Of a stretch of DNA of 64,000 nucleotides, positions 12,331 through 25,646 are shown in pieces. The notes beneath the pieces are model-generated. The model ran no database searches and was not told the DNA's origin. It saw only the letters and a program-made list of their open reading frames with translations. The translations under genes were made by a program, and so were the position numbers. Source of the stretch: Platynereis dumerilii (taxonomy: Eukaryota; Annelida; Polychaeta; Phyllodocida; Nereididae); assembly GCA_026936325.1 (NCBI GenBank), contig JAPTHN010000003.1, forward strand, positions 36,844,011 through 36,908,010, read 5' to 3'. Positions within the stretch are counted from its first letter, which is position 1, and every line of letters starts with the position of its first letter.

Positions 12331-12875
12331 CTATTACTGTGGCTTCCCCTGAATCTACCTGATAGGTGCTTTCAAATGATGGGTCATATGTGGGTGCATG
12401 TCAATTGCATCCATAGTAATAACATGTCAAAAACCGTGAACAATGTAAATAATGAAGTGGTAGAATTTGAGAAAGTGGCCTTTACATTTCAAGCCAAACT
12501 AATGTCAAACAAACAAAGGTTGGTTAATTGTTTTCTGGAGTACATCAATTAAAATTCTCTAAGATAATGCCTCTTACAATAGTAAAAATATCCTTAAAGT
12601 ATGACTTTTGAGATATACAAGCAATGTATATTGTTCTTATCTGGACCATATCCGCCTTCTTGGGAACTTCAGTCACTTTTGTTTCTTTTAGAGGATCAGC
12701 CGATGTACATGATTCTGTGGAAGCTATCTATGCCAGTTAGATAGATAATAGGTTTGACAAAAGGATTAGGGTGGATACCGCTTCCGGATTTTAAGGTTAA
12801 TTTGTGGTCGTTAAGGTCAAAACCAAGACAATGGTGCTTTTCCAGCAAAATAGAAAATAAAATTAATCAAAACCA
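12331..12875. other. Intergenic, left flank of the array
   Basis: AT-rich. No gene or repeat recognised. The array starts abruptly after AATCAAAACCA. Confidence 0.4.
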
Positions 12876-14167
12876 ACTAGTATAACTGATATTGCCGTAC
12901 GGCAATATCGGATAATCCCCCGCGCCCCCCTGTCTCCCCTGCCCTGCTTACTCCCTCCTCCCAGTTCAAGTCCTTCAAGGCTGGAGCATATGCCTATGAA
13001 ATGTCTTGGCAGCCAGACACATAGCCAGCCAGACACACCTGTGCTGGCCAAGCGTACCACCCTGCAAGCAGTGCATGTTGAGTAAACCCTAACCCTAACC
13101 CTAATGGCTTGTTGCAGGCAAACCATAAGAGTTGGGGAGATGTGCCTACATGGAAAAATCAGGCAATAAATTAGGAACATGTTATTGCATTTTCATCTGA
13201 TTTGAAACATAAATGCAGGAGTTATAGTGGCTTATATAAAATCATCTATGTAAAATTGGCTATTACTATGAGCTGTATGGCCTTGGAGGGCAGTAAAGGC
13301 CATAATTTTAAGCATCTTTTGGTATTAATTTCATGATATTTGAATAACCGGAAGCTGAGCAATTTACATTTGAATTTTGAAATTAAAAAAATTCTCTAGG
13401 ACAAACTATTTGATGTAGGTCATTTATGTTTGGGGACAATATGGAGTGCTGATATGGGTAGCCCACATAAAATAATGATGGACGTGCATGAAGAATTACA
13501 TTGACTTTTTGAGCCGAAAAGGTTTTTTGGGACTAAAAAGTGACATGAAATTTTTAATGTCTGACGCGATTCTACGCCGCGCGTCTGACACTATTATGCT
13601 ATACACCATTGGAAAGCTGACAAACAGACCTTTCTTGTGATATGTGAAACTAGTCTGTAGCTGCAATAGGGACTGAGATATGGCCACTTGAAGTTTGAGT
13701 TTTTGTGCGTCCGTTGCGCACAGACCGTTTGTCCGAGCGGTCCGTAACTTTGTGAAGTTGGTACACTAGGGTAGGTCTATAAGTGTACCTACTTTCAGCT
13801 TTCTACAAGCTTTCCTTCCCTGTTTTTTCAAAAAATTTCAGTCAATTTTCGAGATGTCCAATTTTCAAAAAATCATATCTTGAAATGTATTCATGAAATC
13901 TTCACAAGACGCCTTTCAGACCTGAAGACTTAGTCAAGGTATCTTAGAAAAAATCAACAGGTCTCAGTTATGCTTAGGTTCTCAGAAACCTGCGCCGGAA
14001 ATTTTTTTTATATTTTCCTCATAACTCATAAGTGTCATGAAATTTGATCATGAAATTTCGTGTAAAGTAGCACGCAATGGAGTCGCATAATTACGCTTGA
14101 CTTGTAAAACAGTATCTGTAATAGTTTTGAAGTAAACGCACTTTTTCTGAGCTGAATAATAAGAAGA
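12876..14167 (-). repeat. Array unit 1 (head type A, variant)
   Basis: C-rich head (CGCGCCCCCCTGTCTCCCCT) with telomere-like AACCCTAACCCTAACCCTAA at about 13086. The core reads GGGACTGAGATATGGCC and GTGCGTCCG, variants shared with unit 8. It has a short AAT tail and no hairpin module. Confidence 0.9.
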
Positions 14168-15627
14168 ACTAGTATAACTGATATTGCCGTACGGCAATAT
14201 CGGATAATCCCCCGCGGGCCCCGTATGACCCCCAGGCCTGCATACTCTTCTTTTTCAATTCATGTCCATTATTTGTGTGTATTTCCCCTGGCCTGCTTTT
14301 TGGGGGATGAACTTCTATTCCAAGAGTGCACATTTTAGCATTACTGTTGTCCATGTCTGGTCTAATAAGTTGATAGCACAAATACCGGTTATAAAACCCT
14401 GTCGGCAAACTCTTACACATGGCCTTTCAATGTACAATATATATTATTCAAATGTGATGATTTGACTGTGCATCTTTTTGTTGACACTTGTGATGCTGCT
14501 TGGACTGTACAATAAGATTAGGCGCAAAAGATGGCAGTGAGACAGGTTGGTACCCAATGCAGACCACATGAATCTGTTAAAAGTTTGTGAATTTTTTTTT
14601 TTCAGACAGGTGGATGTGTTTATACCAAAAAATAGGACACAAAATTAGGAACATGTCATATGAGTTTTAACTGATTTGATACATTAATTCATGCGTTATA
14701 AATGAATATGTAAAATTGTCTATGTAAAATAGACTGTTTGTGTGAGTTAAATGTCCTTATGCAAGTGGAAAGCCTATATTTTTACGCAATTTTTGGTGTT
14801 AATTTCATGAAATTTGCATAAGTAGAAGCTGAGTAATTTACATTTCATTTTTGATAGTAAAACATTTCTCTAGCCAAAGCTATTTAATGTAGGTAAATTT
14901 CCTTAGGGTACAGTATGGAGACGTGCTCTAGGCATCCCACAAAAATTATTCATGGACATCCATAAAGAACTTCCTTGACTTTTTAGCCTAAAACATTTTT
15001 GTAGTCGCAAAAAGTGACAACAAATTTTCAATGTCTGACGCGATTCTACGCCGCAAGTCTGACACCATCATGCTATACATCATTGGAAAGCTGACAAACA
15101 GACCTTTCTTGTGATATGTCAAACTTTGTTGTAGCTGAAATAGGGACCGAGATATGGCCACTTGAAAATTGACTTTTTGGACGTCTGTAGCGCAAAGACC
15201 GTTTGTCCGTGCGGTCCGTAACTTTGTGAAGTTGGTACACTGTGGTACATCTGTGTGTTCACCCATTTTCAGCTCTCTAAAAGCATTCCTTCCCTGTTTT
15301 TCAGAAAAATTTTGGCCAGTTTTCGGGATGTCCAATTTTCAAAAAATCATATCTTGAAATGTATTCATGAAATCTTCACAAGACGCCTTTCAGACCTGAA
15401 GACTTAGTCAAGGTATCTTAGAAAAAATCAACAGATCTCAGTTATGCTTAGTTTCTCAGAAACCTGCGCCGGAAATTTTTTTCATATTTTCCTCATAACT
15501 CATAGGTGTCATGAAATTTGATCATGAAATTCCGTGTTAAGTAGCGCGCAATGGAGTCGCATATTACCCTTGACTTGTAAAACAGGATCTTTAATAGTTT
15601 TGTAGTAATCACAGTTTTCCTGAGCTC

Positions 15628-15658
<31 letters not shown>

Positions 15659-15712
15659 GGTAATCGAAGAATATCAATATAATCCCCCGCCCGCAAGCGG
15701 CGGGGGATTATA
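14168..15712 (-). repeat. Array unit 2 (head type C)
   Basis: The head continues GCGGGCCCCGTATGACCCCC. It contains a minus-strand ORF of 115 residues at 14988-15335 over the core. It ends with (AAT)n and one hairpin module (ATAATCCCCCGCC, 7-nt loop, complement). Confidence 0.9.
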
Positions 15713-17157
15713 ACTAGTATAACTGATATTGCCGTACGGCAATATCGGATAATCCCCCGCGGGGCCCCGTTTGACCCTAGCCCCGCTTATTCTCCTGTTT
15801 CAATTCACTTCAATAATTTGTATGAATACGCCTGTCCGCTCATACTATTAAGGTTTTTAAGTGCATAAATAGAGGACATATGCCCTATCAGCCAACGCCT
15901 ACAAAATCCTTTCCCTTCAATGTATATTATAACCCTGTCATGATAGGCCTAAGCCTGTGCCCTGTTGTTGATGACCGTGTTTGAGTATGCTGCTCTTTGC
16001 ATGGCGTACTGCTGCTGCTTGGGAGCAAAACCTGGCAGTGAGGCAGAATGGCCCCGAAAGCAGACTAAGATGCATCTGTGAATTATTTTTTAAATTTTTT
16101 TTCAAGGCAAAGGAAAAAAGACTGGTAAGCTAGGATTATACCACAAAATAGGGCAAAAAATAAGCAGCATGTAATTTCAGTTTTAATTGATTCGGAACAT
16201 TAATGCATGAGTTATAATTGCAAATGTAAAATCATCATTGTAAATTTGAGTATTACTATGAGCTGTATGCCCGTGCAGTTCAGCGTAGGTCATAATTTTA
16301 TACATTTTTTGGAGTTAATTTCATGAAATTTGAACGAGTAGAAGCTGAGCTATGTGCATTTCAATTTTGAAATACAAAAAATTCTGTGGCAGAAACCACT
16401 TGATGTAGTCAAATGTCCTTTTAGGACAGTATGGAGGCCCCACAAGGGTATTAGGGAAAAAATATTCATGGACATTGATGAAGAACTTCATTGGATTTTA
16501 AGCCAAAAACTTTTCCAAAGGTGCAAAAAGTGACAACAAATTTTCAATGTCTGACGCGATTCTACGCCGCGCGTCTGACACTATCATGCTATACATCATT
16601 AGAAAGCTGACAAACAGACCTTTCTTGTGATATGTCAAACTTTGTTGTAGCTTAAATAGGGACCGAGATATGGCCACTTGAAAATTGCATTTTTGGACGT
16701 CCGTAGCGCCAAGACCGTTTGTGCGAGTGGTCCGTAACTTTGTGAAGTTCGTACACTAGGGTAGGTCTGTAAGTGTACCCACTTTCAGCTTTCTACGAGC
16801 ATTCCTTCCCTGTTTTTCTGGAAATTTTCTGTAAATTTTCGGGATGTTTAATTTTAAAAAAATCATATCTTGAAATGTATTCATGAAATCTTCATAAGAC
16901 GCCTTTCAGACCTGGAGACTTTGTCAAGGTATCTTAGAAAAAATCGACAGGTCTCAGTTATGCTTAGGTTCTCAGAAACCTGCGCCGGAAATTTTTTTTG
17001 TATTTTGCTCATAACTCATAAGTGTCTTGAAATTTGATCATGAAATTTCGTAAGAAGTAGCGCGCAATGGAGTCACATATGGTGTTTGAGGTTTCAGGAT
17101 GTTATCTCTAATAGTTTTGCAGTAATCACAGTTTTCCTGAGCTGAATAATAATAATA
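15713..17157 (-). repeat. Array unit 3 (head type B)
   Basis: The head continues CCCGTTTGACCCTAGCCCCG. The core has the GACGCG...CGCGTC form. It has a short AAT tail without a hairpin. Closest to unit 15. Confidence 0.9.
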
Positions 17158-18666
17158 ACTAGTATAACTGATATTGCCGTACGGCAATATCGGATAATCC
17201 CCCGCGGGCCCCGTTTGACCCTAGCCCCGCTTATTCTCCTGTTTCAATTCACTTCCATAATTTGTATGAATACGCCTGTCCGCTAATACTATTAAGGTTT
17301 TTAAGTGCATAAATAGAGGACATATGCCCTATGAGCCAACGCTTACAAAATCCTTTCCCTTCAATGTATATTATTACCCTGTCATGATAGGCCTAAGCCT
17401 GTGCCCTGTTGTTGATGACCGTGTTTGAGTGTTCTGCTCTTTCAATGGCGTAATGCTGCTGCTTGGGATGAAAACCTGGCAGTGAGGCAGAATGGCCCCG
17501 ACAGCAGACTAAGATGCATCTGTGAATTATTTTTAAACTTTTTTTTCAAGGCAGAGGAAAAAAGACTGGTAAGCTAGAATTATACCACAAAATAGGGCAA
17601 AAAATAAGCGGCATGTAACTTCAGTTTTAAATGATTTGAAACATAAATGCATGAGTTATAATTGGAAATGTAAAATCATCATTGTAAAATTGAGTATTAC
17701 TATGAGCTGTATGCCCGTGCAGTTCAGCTTAGGTCATAATTTTATGCATTTTTTGGAGTTAATTTCATGAAATTTGAACGAGTAGAAGCTGAGCAATGTG
17801 CATTTCAATTTTGAAATACAAAAAATTCTGTAGTAGAAACCACTTGATGTAGTCAAATGTCCTTTCAGGACAGTACGGAGGCCTCACAAGGGTATAAGGG
17901 AAAAATTATTCATGGACATTGATGAAGAACTTCATTGATTTTTAAGCCAAAAACTTTTCGAAAGGTGCAAAAAGTGACAACAAATTTTCAATGCTACACG
18001 CGATTCTACGTCGTGCGTCTGAGGCTATCATGCTATACATCATTGGAAAGCTGACAAACAGACCTTTCTTGTGATATGTCACACTTTGTTGTAGCTCAAA
18101 TAGGGACCGAGATATGAGCAATTGAATATTGCATTTTTAGACGTCCGTAGCACCGAGACCGTTTGTGCGAGCGGTCCGTAACTTTGTGAAGTTTGTCCAC
18201 TAGGGTACATCTGTTAGTGTACCCATTTTCAGCTTTCTATGAGCATTCCTTCCCTGTTTTCCAGAAAAATATTACAAAATTTTCATGACATCCAATTTTG
18301 AAAAATTCATATCTCTGAAAATATTCATGAAATTTCCATGAGACGCCTTTCAGACCTGAAGACTTAGTCAAGGTATCTTACAAAAAATCAGCAAAGGCCA
18401 ATTTCCTTTTGTTCTCATGGAAACGCTGCCAGAAATTTGTTTTTTATTTTCTAAATAACGCGTCAGCATCATGAAATTTCATCAAGAAATTTCACAAGAA
18501 GTAGCACGCAACGGAGTCACATATTGTGTTTGAGGTTTCAGGATGTTATCTCCAATAGTTTTGTAGTAATCACAGTTTTCCTGAGCTGAATAATAATAAG
18601 AATAATAATAATAGTAAAACGAACAATATCAATATAATCCCCCGCAAGCGGCGGGGGATTATAATA
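17158..18666 (-). repeat. Array unit 4 (head type B)
   Basis: The core carries the variant CTACACGCGATTCTACGTCG, shared with units 7 and 10. The tail half reads AAACGCTGCCAGAAATT in place of CCTGCGCCGGAAATT. One hairpin module with loop AAGCG. Confidence 0.9.
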
Positions 18667-20053
18667 ACTAGTATAACTGATATTGCCGTACGGCAATATC
18701 GGATAATCCCCCGCGCCCCCCCGTCTCCCCTGCCCTGCATACTCCCTCTTTCCAGTTCATGTCCTTCATGATGAATTCTTAAAACCATGTATGAATGTAG
18801 TAATCTTGTTGGTGCATATGCCTATCAAAAGTCGAGGCAGCCAGACACACCTGTTGTGGTCAAGCATACTACCCTGCAAGCAATGCATATTGAGTAAACC
18901 CTAACCCTAACCCTAATGGCCTGTTGCAGGCAAGCCATAAGAGTTGCATGGTTGTGTCTACATGGAAAAATTGGGCAAAAAATTAGCAACATGTCGTTTG
19001 AGTTTTAACTGATTTGAAATATGCACTTAGTAGCTATAATTGAATATATGAAATCATACATGTAAAATAGGTTATTAGAATGAGGTCCATGCCCTTAGAG
19101 AACAGATAAGGCCATAATTTTACACATCTTTTAGTGTTAATTTCATAAGATTTGGATAGTTAGAAGCTGAGCAATCTAAAGTTGAAATTTGAATTTAAAA
19201 AAATTCTCCAGGGAAAACCATTTGATGTAGGCAAATTTCCCTTGAGGACAGTATGTAGGCCTAACAAAGGTATATAGAAAAAAATATTCACGAACATCCA
19301 AGAAGAACTTCATAGATTTTTTAGCCAAAAATGTTTTGAAAGGCGCAAAAAGTGACATGAAATTTTCAATGTCTGACGCGATTCTACGCCGCTCGTCTGA
19401 CACCATCATGCTATACACCATTGGAAAGCTGACAAACAGACCTTTCTTGTGATATGTCAAACTTTGTTGTAGCTTAAATAGGGACCGAGATATGGCCACT
19501 TGAAAATTGAATTTTTGGACGTCCGTAGCGCCAAGACCGTTGGTCCGAGCGGTCCGTAACTTTGTGAAGTTGGTACACTGTGGTACATCTGTATGTTCAC
19601 CCAATTTCAGCTTTCTACGAGCATTCCTTCCCTGTTTTCCAGAAAAATTTTAGAAAATTTTCATGACATCCAATTTTGAAAAAATCATATCTCTGAAACT
19701 ATTCATGAAATTTCCATGAGACGCCTTTCTGCACTGGAAACTTTGTCAAGGTATCTTACAAAAAATCAGCAAAGCCCAATTTCCTTTTGTTCTCCTGGAA
19801 ACGCTGCCAGAAATTGATTTTTTATTTTCTCAATAACGCGTTAGCATCATGAAATTTGATCAAGAAATTTCGCAAGAAGTAGCACGCAACAGAGTCACAT
19901 ATTGTGTTTGAGGTTTCAGGGTGTTATCTTTAATAGTTTTGCAGTAATCACAGTTTTCCTGAGCTGAATAATAATAAGAATAATAAGAATAATAATAATA
20001 ATAATAAAACGAACAATATCAATATAATCCCCCGCAAGCGGCGGGGGATTATA
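18667..20053 (-). repeat. Array unit 5 (head type A)
   Basis: Telomere-like CCCTAA repeat at about 18897. Carries a 142-residue minus-strand ORF at 19176-19604. One hairpin module. Nearly identical in its first 900 bp to units 6, 9 and 14. Confidence 0.9.
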
Positions 20054-21390
20054 ACTAGTATAACTGATATTGCCGTACGGCAATATCGGATAATCCCCCG
20101 CGCCCCCCCTGTCTCCCTTGCCCTGCATACTCCCTCTTTCCAGTTCATGTCCTTCATGATGAATTCTTAAAACCATGTATGAATGTAGCAATCTTGTTTG
20201 TGCACATGCCTATCAAAAGTCGAGGCAGCCAGACACAACTGTTGTGGTGAAGCATACCACCCTGCAAGCAATGCATATTGATTAAACCCTAACCCTAACC
20301 CTAATGGCCTGTTGCAGGCAAGCCATAAGAGTTGCATGGTTGTGTCTACATGGAAAAATTGGGCAAAAAATTAGCAACATGTCGTTTGAGTTTTAACTGA
20401 TTTGAGATATGCACTTAGTAGCTATAATTGAATATATGAAATCATACATGTAAAATAGCTTATTACAATGAGGTCCGTGCCCTTAGAGAACAGATAAGGC
20501 CATAATTTTACACATCTTTTAGTGTTAATTTCATAAGATTTGGATAGTTAGAAGCTGAGCAATCTAAAGTTGAAATTTGAATTTAAAAAAATTCTCTAGG
20601 AAAAACCTTTTGATGTAGGCAAATTTCCTTTGAGGACAGTATGTAGGCGTAACAAAGGTATATAGAAAAAAATATTCACGAACATCCAAGAAGAACTTCA
20701 TAGATTTTTTAGCCAAAAATGTTTTGAAAGGCGCAAAAAGTGACATGAAATTTTCAATGTCTGACGCGATTCTCCGCCGCGCGTCTGATACCATCATGCT
20801 ATACACCATTGGAAAGCTGACAAACAGACCTTTCTTGTGATATGTCAAACTTTGTTGTAGCTTAAATAGGGACCGAGATATGGCCACTTGAAAATTGCAT
20901 TTTTGGACGTCCGTAGCACCAAGACCGTTGGTCCGAGCGGTCCGTAACTTTGTGAAGTTGGTACACTGTGGTACATCTGTATGTTCACCCATTTTCAGCT
21001 CTCTAAGAGCATTCCTTCCCTGTTTTTCCCAAAAATTTCTGTCAATTTTCGGGATGTCCAATTTTTAAAAAATCATATCTTGAAATGTATTCATGAAATC
21101 TTCACAAGACGCCTTTCAGACCTGAAAACTTAGTCAAGGTATCTTAGAAAAAATCAACAGGTCTCAGTTATGCTTAGTTTCTCAGAAACCTGCGCCGGAA
21201 ATTTTTTTTATATTTTCCTCATAACTCATAAGTGTCATGAAATTTGATCATGAAATTTCGTGTAAAGTAGCACGCAATGGAGTTGCATATTACCCTTGAC
21301 TTGTAACGTAGTATCTGTAATAGTGTTGAAATAATCGCAGTTTTTCTGAGCTGAATAATAATAAGAATAATAATAATAATAATAATAATA
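20054..21390 (-). repeat. Array unit 6 (head type A)
   Basis: Head and mid-part match unit 5, but the last 400 bp switch to the CCTGCGCCGGAAATT form, so it looks like a mosaic of two unit versions. The minus-strand ORF reaches 165 residues (20564-21061). (AAT)n tail, no hairpin. Confidence 0.9.
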
Positions 21391-23038
21391 ACTAGTATAA
21401 CTGATATTGCCGTACGGCAATATCGGATAATCCCCCGCGGGCCCCGTTTGACCCTAGCCCCGCTTATTCTCCTGTTTCAATTCACTTCCATAATTTGTAT
21501 GAACACGCCTGTCCGCTCATACTATTAAGGTTTTTTAGTGCATAAATAGAGGACATATGCCCTATCAGCCAACGCTTCCAAAATCCTTTCCCTTCAATGT
21601 ATATTATTACCCTGTCATGATAGGCCTAAGCCTGTGCCCTGTTGTTGATGACCGTGTTTGAGTGTGCTGCTCTTTCAATGACGTAATGCTGCTGCTTGGG
21701 AGCAAAACCTGGCAGTGAGGCAGAATGGCCCCGACAGCAGACTAAGATGCATCTGTGAATTATTTTTAAACTTTTTTTTCAAGGCAAAGGAAAAAAGACT
21801 GGTAAGCTTGGATTATACCACAAAATAGGGCAAAAAATAAGCAGCATGTAACTTCAGTTTTAATTGATTTGAAACATTAATGCATGAGTTATAATTGCAA
21901 ATGTAAAATCATCATTGTAAAATTGAGTATTACTATGAGCTGTATGCCCGTGCAGTTCAGCTTAGGTCATAATTTTATGCATTTTTTGGAGTTAATTTCA
22001 TGAAATTTGAACGAGTAGAAGCTGAGCAATGTGCATTTCAATTTTGAAATACAAAAAATTCTGTAGGAGAAACCACTTGATGTAGTCAAATGTCCTTTCA
22101 GGACAGTATGGAGGCCTCACAAGGGTATAAGGGAAAAATTATTCATGGACATTGATGAAGAACTTCATTGGATTTTAAGCCAAAATCTTTTCGAAAGGTG
22201 CAAAAAGTGACAACAAATTTTCAATGCTACACGCGATTCTACGTCGTGCGTCTGAGACTATCATGCTATACATCATTGGAAAGCTGACAAACAGACCTTT
22301 CTTGTGATATGTCACACTTTGTTGTAGCTCAAATAGGGACCGAGATATGAGCAATTGAAAATTGGGTTTTTGGACGTCCGTAGCACCAAGACCGTTTGTG
22401 CGAGCGGTCCGTAACTTTGTGAAGTTGATACACTAGGGTACATCTGTAAGTGTACCCACTTTCAGCTTTTTACAAGCATTCCTTCCCTGTTTTCCAGAAA
22501 AATTTAAGAAAATTTTCATGACATCCAATTTTGAAAAATTCATATCTCTGAAAATATTCTTGAAATTTCCATGAGACGCCTTTCAGACCTGAAGACTTAG
22601 TCAAGGTATCTTACAAAAAATCAGCAAAGGCCAATTTCCTTTTGTTCTCCTGGAAACGCTGCCAGAAATTTATTTTTTATTTTCTAAATAACGCGTCAGT
22701 ATCATGAAATTTCATCAAGAAATTTCACACGAAGTAGCACGCAACGGAGTCACATATTGTGTTTGAGGTTTCAGGATGTTATCTCCAATAGTTTTGTAGT
22801 AATCACAGTTTTCCTGAGCTGAATAATAATAAGAATAATAATAATAGTAAAACGAACAATATCAATATAATCCCCCGCAAGCGGCGGGGGATTATAATAA
22901 TAGTAAAACGAACAATATCAATATAATCCCCCGCCGCTGCGCGAGCGGGGGATTATAATAATAATAATAATAATAAAAGGTAATCGAAGAATATCAATAT
23001 AATCCCCCGCCCGCAAGCGGCGGGGGATTATAATAATA
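21391..23038 (-). repeat. Array unit 7 (head type B, triple hairpin tail)
   Basis: The core is like units 4 and 10. The tail (about 22848-23038) has three hairpin modules with three different loops. Confidence 0.9.
22848..23038. repeat. Triple hairpin module of unit 7
   Basis: Each module reads AAACGAACAATATCAAT or GGTAATCGAAGAATATCAAT, then a hairpin with arms ATAATCCCCCGC and GCGGGGGATTAT, then AAT repeats. The loops are AAGCG, CGCTGCGCGA and CGCAAGC. Arms are perfect over 12-13 bp in all three. Confidence 0.9.
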
Positions 23039-24333
23039 ACTAGTATAACTGATATTGCCGTACGGCAATATCGGATAATCCCCCGCGCCCCCCTGTCTCC
23101 CCTTCCCTGCTTACTCTCCCCTTCCAATTCATGTCCTTCATGATTAATTCTTAAAAGCATGTATGAACGCTGCAATGTTGTTGGAGCATATGCCTATCAA
23201 ATATCTTGACTGCCAGACACACCTGTGGTGGCCAGGCGTACCACCCTGCAAGCAGTGCATGTTGAGCAAACCCTAACCCTAACCCTAATGGCTTGTTGCA
23301 GGCAAACCATAAGAGTTGGGGAGATGAGCCTACATGGAAAAATCAGGCAATAAATTAGGAACATGTCATTGCATTTTCATCTGATTTAAAACATAAATGC
23401 AGGAGTTATAGTGGCTTATATAAAATCATCTATGTAAAATTGGCTATTACTATGAGCTGTATGGCCTTGGAGGACAGTAAAGGTGATAATTTTAAGCATC
23501 TTTTGGTATTAATTTCATGAAATTTGAATAACCGTAAGCTGAGCAATTTATATTTGAATTCTCTAGGACAAACTATTTAATGTAGGTAATTTATGTTTGG
23601 GGACAATATGGAGGGCTGATATGGGTAGCCCACATAAAATAATGATGGACGTGCATGAAGAATTACATTGACTTTTTGAGCCGAAAAGGTTTTTTGGGTC
23701 TAAAAAGTGACATGAAATTTTCAATGTCCGACGCGATTCTACGCCGCGCGCCTGACAATATTTTGCTATACACCATTGGAAAGCTGAGAAACAGACCTTT
23801 CTTGTGATATGTGAAACTAGTCTGTAGCTGCAATAGGGACTGAGCTATGGCCACTTGAATTTTGAGTTTTTGTGCGTCCGTAGCGCACAGACTGTTTGTC
23901 CGAGCGGTCCGTAACTTTGTGAAGTTGGTACATTAGGCTAGGTCTGTAAGCACGCCCATTTTCAGCTTTCTACGAGCATTCCTTCCCTGTTTTCCAGAAA
24001 AATTTTGGCCAGTTTTCGGGATGTCTATTTTTAAAAAAATCATATCTTGAAATGTGTTCATGAAATCTCCACGAGACGCCTTTCTGCACTGGAGACTTTG
24101 TCAAGGTATCTTAGAAAAAATCAACAGCTCTCAGTTATGCTTAGGTTCTCAGAAACCTGCGCCGGAAATTTTTTTTATATTTTCCTCATAACTCATAAGT
24201 GTCATGAAATTTGATCATGAAATTTCGACTGAAGTAGCGCGCAATGGAGTCGCATATTATCCTTGACTTGTAAAACAGGATCTTTAGTAGTTTTGTAGTA
24301 ATCACAGTTTTCCTGAGCTGAATAATAATAATA
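23039..24333 (-). repeat. Array unit 8 (head type A, variant)
   Basis: Shares with unit 1 the GTTGGGGAGATG phrase, the GTGCGTCCG variant and the length (1295 versus 1292 bp). Telomere-like motif at about 23268. No hairpin module. Confidence 0.9.
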
Positions 24334-25646
24334 ACTAGTATAACTGATATTGCCGTACGGCAATATCGGATAATCCCCCGCGCCCCCCCTGTCTCCCCTG
24401 CCCTGCATACTCCCTCTTTCCAGGTCATGTCCTTCATGATGAATTCTTAAAACCATGTATGAATGTTGTAATCTTGTTTGTGCATATGCCTATCAAAAGT
24501 CGAGGCAGCCAGACACACCTGTTGTGGTCAAGCATACCACCCTGCAAGCAATGCATATTGAGTAAACCCTAACCCTAACCCTAATGGCCTGTTGCAGGCA
24601 AGCCATAAGAGTTGCATGGTTGTGTCTACATGGAAAAATTGGGCAAAAAATTAGCAACATGTCGTTTGAGTTTTAACTGATTTGAAATATGCACTTAGTA
24701 GCTATAATTGAATATATGAAATCATACATGTAAAATAGGTTATTAGAATGAGGTCCATGCCCTTAGAGAACAGATAAGGCCATAATTTTACACATCTTTT
24801 AGTGTTAATTTCATAAGATTTGGATAGTCAGAAGCTGAGCAATCTAAAGTTGAAATTTGAATTTAAAAAAATTCTCTAGGAAAAACCATTTGATGTAGGC
24901 AAATTTCCTTTGAGGACAGTATGTAGGCCTAACAAAGGTATATAGAAAAAAATATTCACGAACATCCAAGAAGAACTTCATAGATTTTTTAGCCAAAAAT
25001 GTTTTGAAAGGCGCAAAAAGTGACATGAAATTTTCAATGTCTGACGCGATTCTACGCCGCGCGTCTGACACCATCATGCTATACACCATTGGAAAGCTGA
25101 GAAACAGACCTTTCTTGTGATATGTCAAACTTTGTTGTAGCTTAAATAGGGACCGAGATATGGCCACTTGAAAATTGCATTTTTGGACGTCCGTAGCGCC
25201 AAGACCGTTGGTCCGAGCGGTCCGTAACTTTGTGAAGTTGGTACACTGTGGTACATCTGTATGTCCACCCATTTTCAGCTCTCTAAGAGCATTCCTTCCC
25301 TGTTTTTCAACAAAATTTTGGTCAGTTTTCGGGATATCAAATTTTCAAAAAATCATATCTTGAAATGTGTTCATGAAATCTCCACGAGACGCCTTTCTGC
25401 ACTGGAGACTTTGTCAAGGCATCTTACAAAAAATCAACAGGTCTCAGTTATGCTTAGGTTCTCAGAAACCTGCGCCGGAAATTTTTTTTATATTTTGCTC
25501 ATAACTCATAAGCATCATGAAATTTGATCATGAAATTTCGTATGAAGTAGCGCGCAATGGAGTCGCATATTACCCTTGACTTGTAAAACAGGATCTTTAA
25601 TAGTTTTGTAATAATCACAGTTTTCCTGACTGCAATAATAATAATA
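24334..25646 (-). repeat. Array unit 9 (head type A), first member of triplet I
   Basis: Almost identical to unit 14. Telomere-like motif at about 24565. Minus-strand ORF of 142 residues (24844-25272). No hairpin module. Confidence 0.9.

Noticed and set aside
13085-13106. Ancient telomere fusion at the CCCTAA repeats
   Set aside because: The motif is only two to three repeats long and sits at the same place in each type A unit, so it belongs to the repeat unit.
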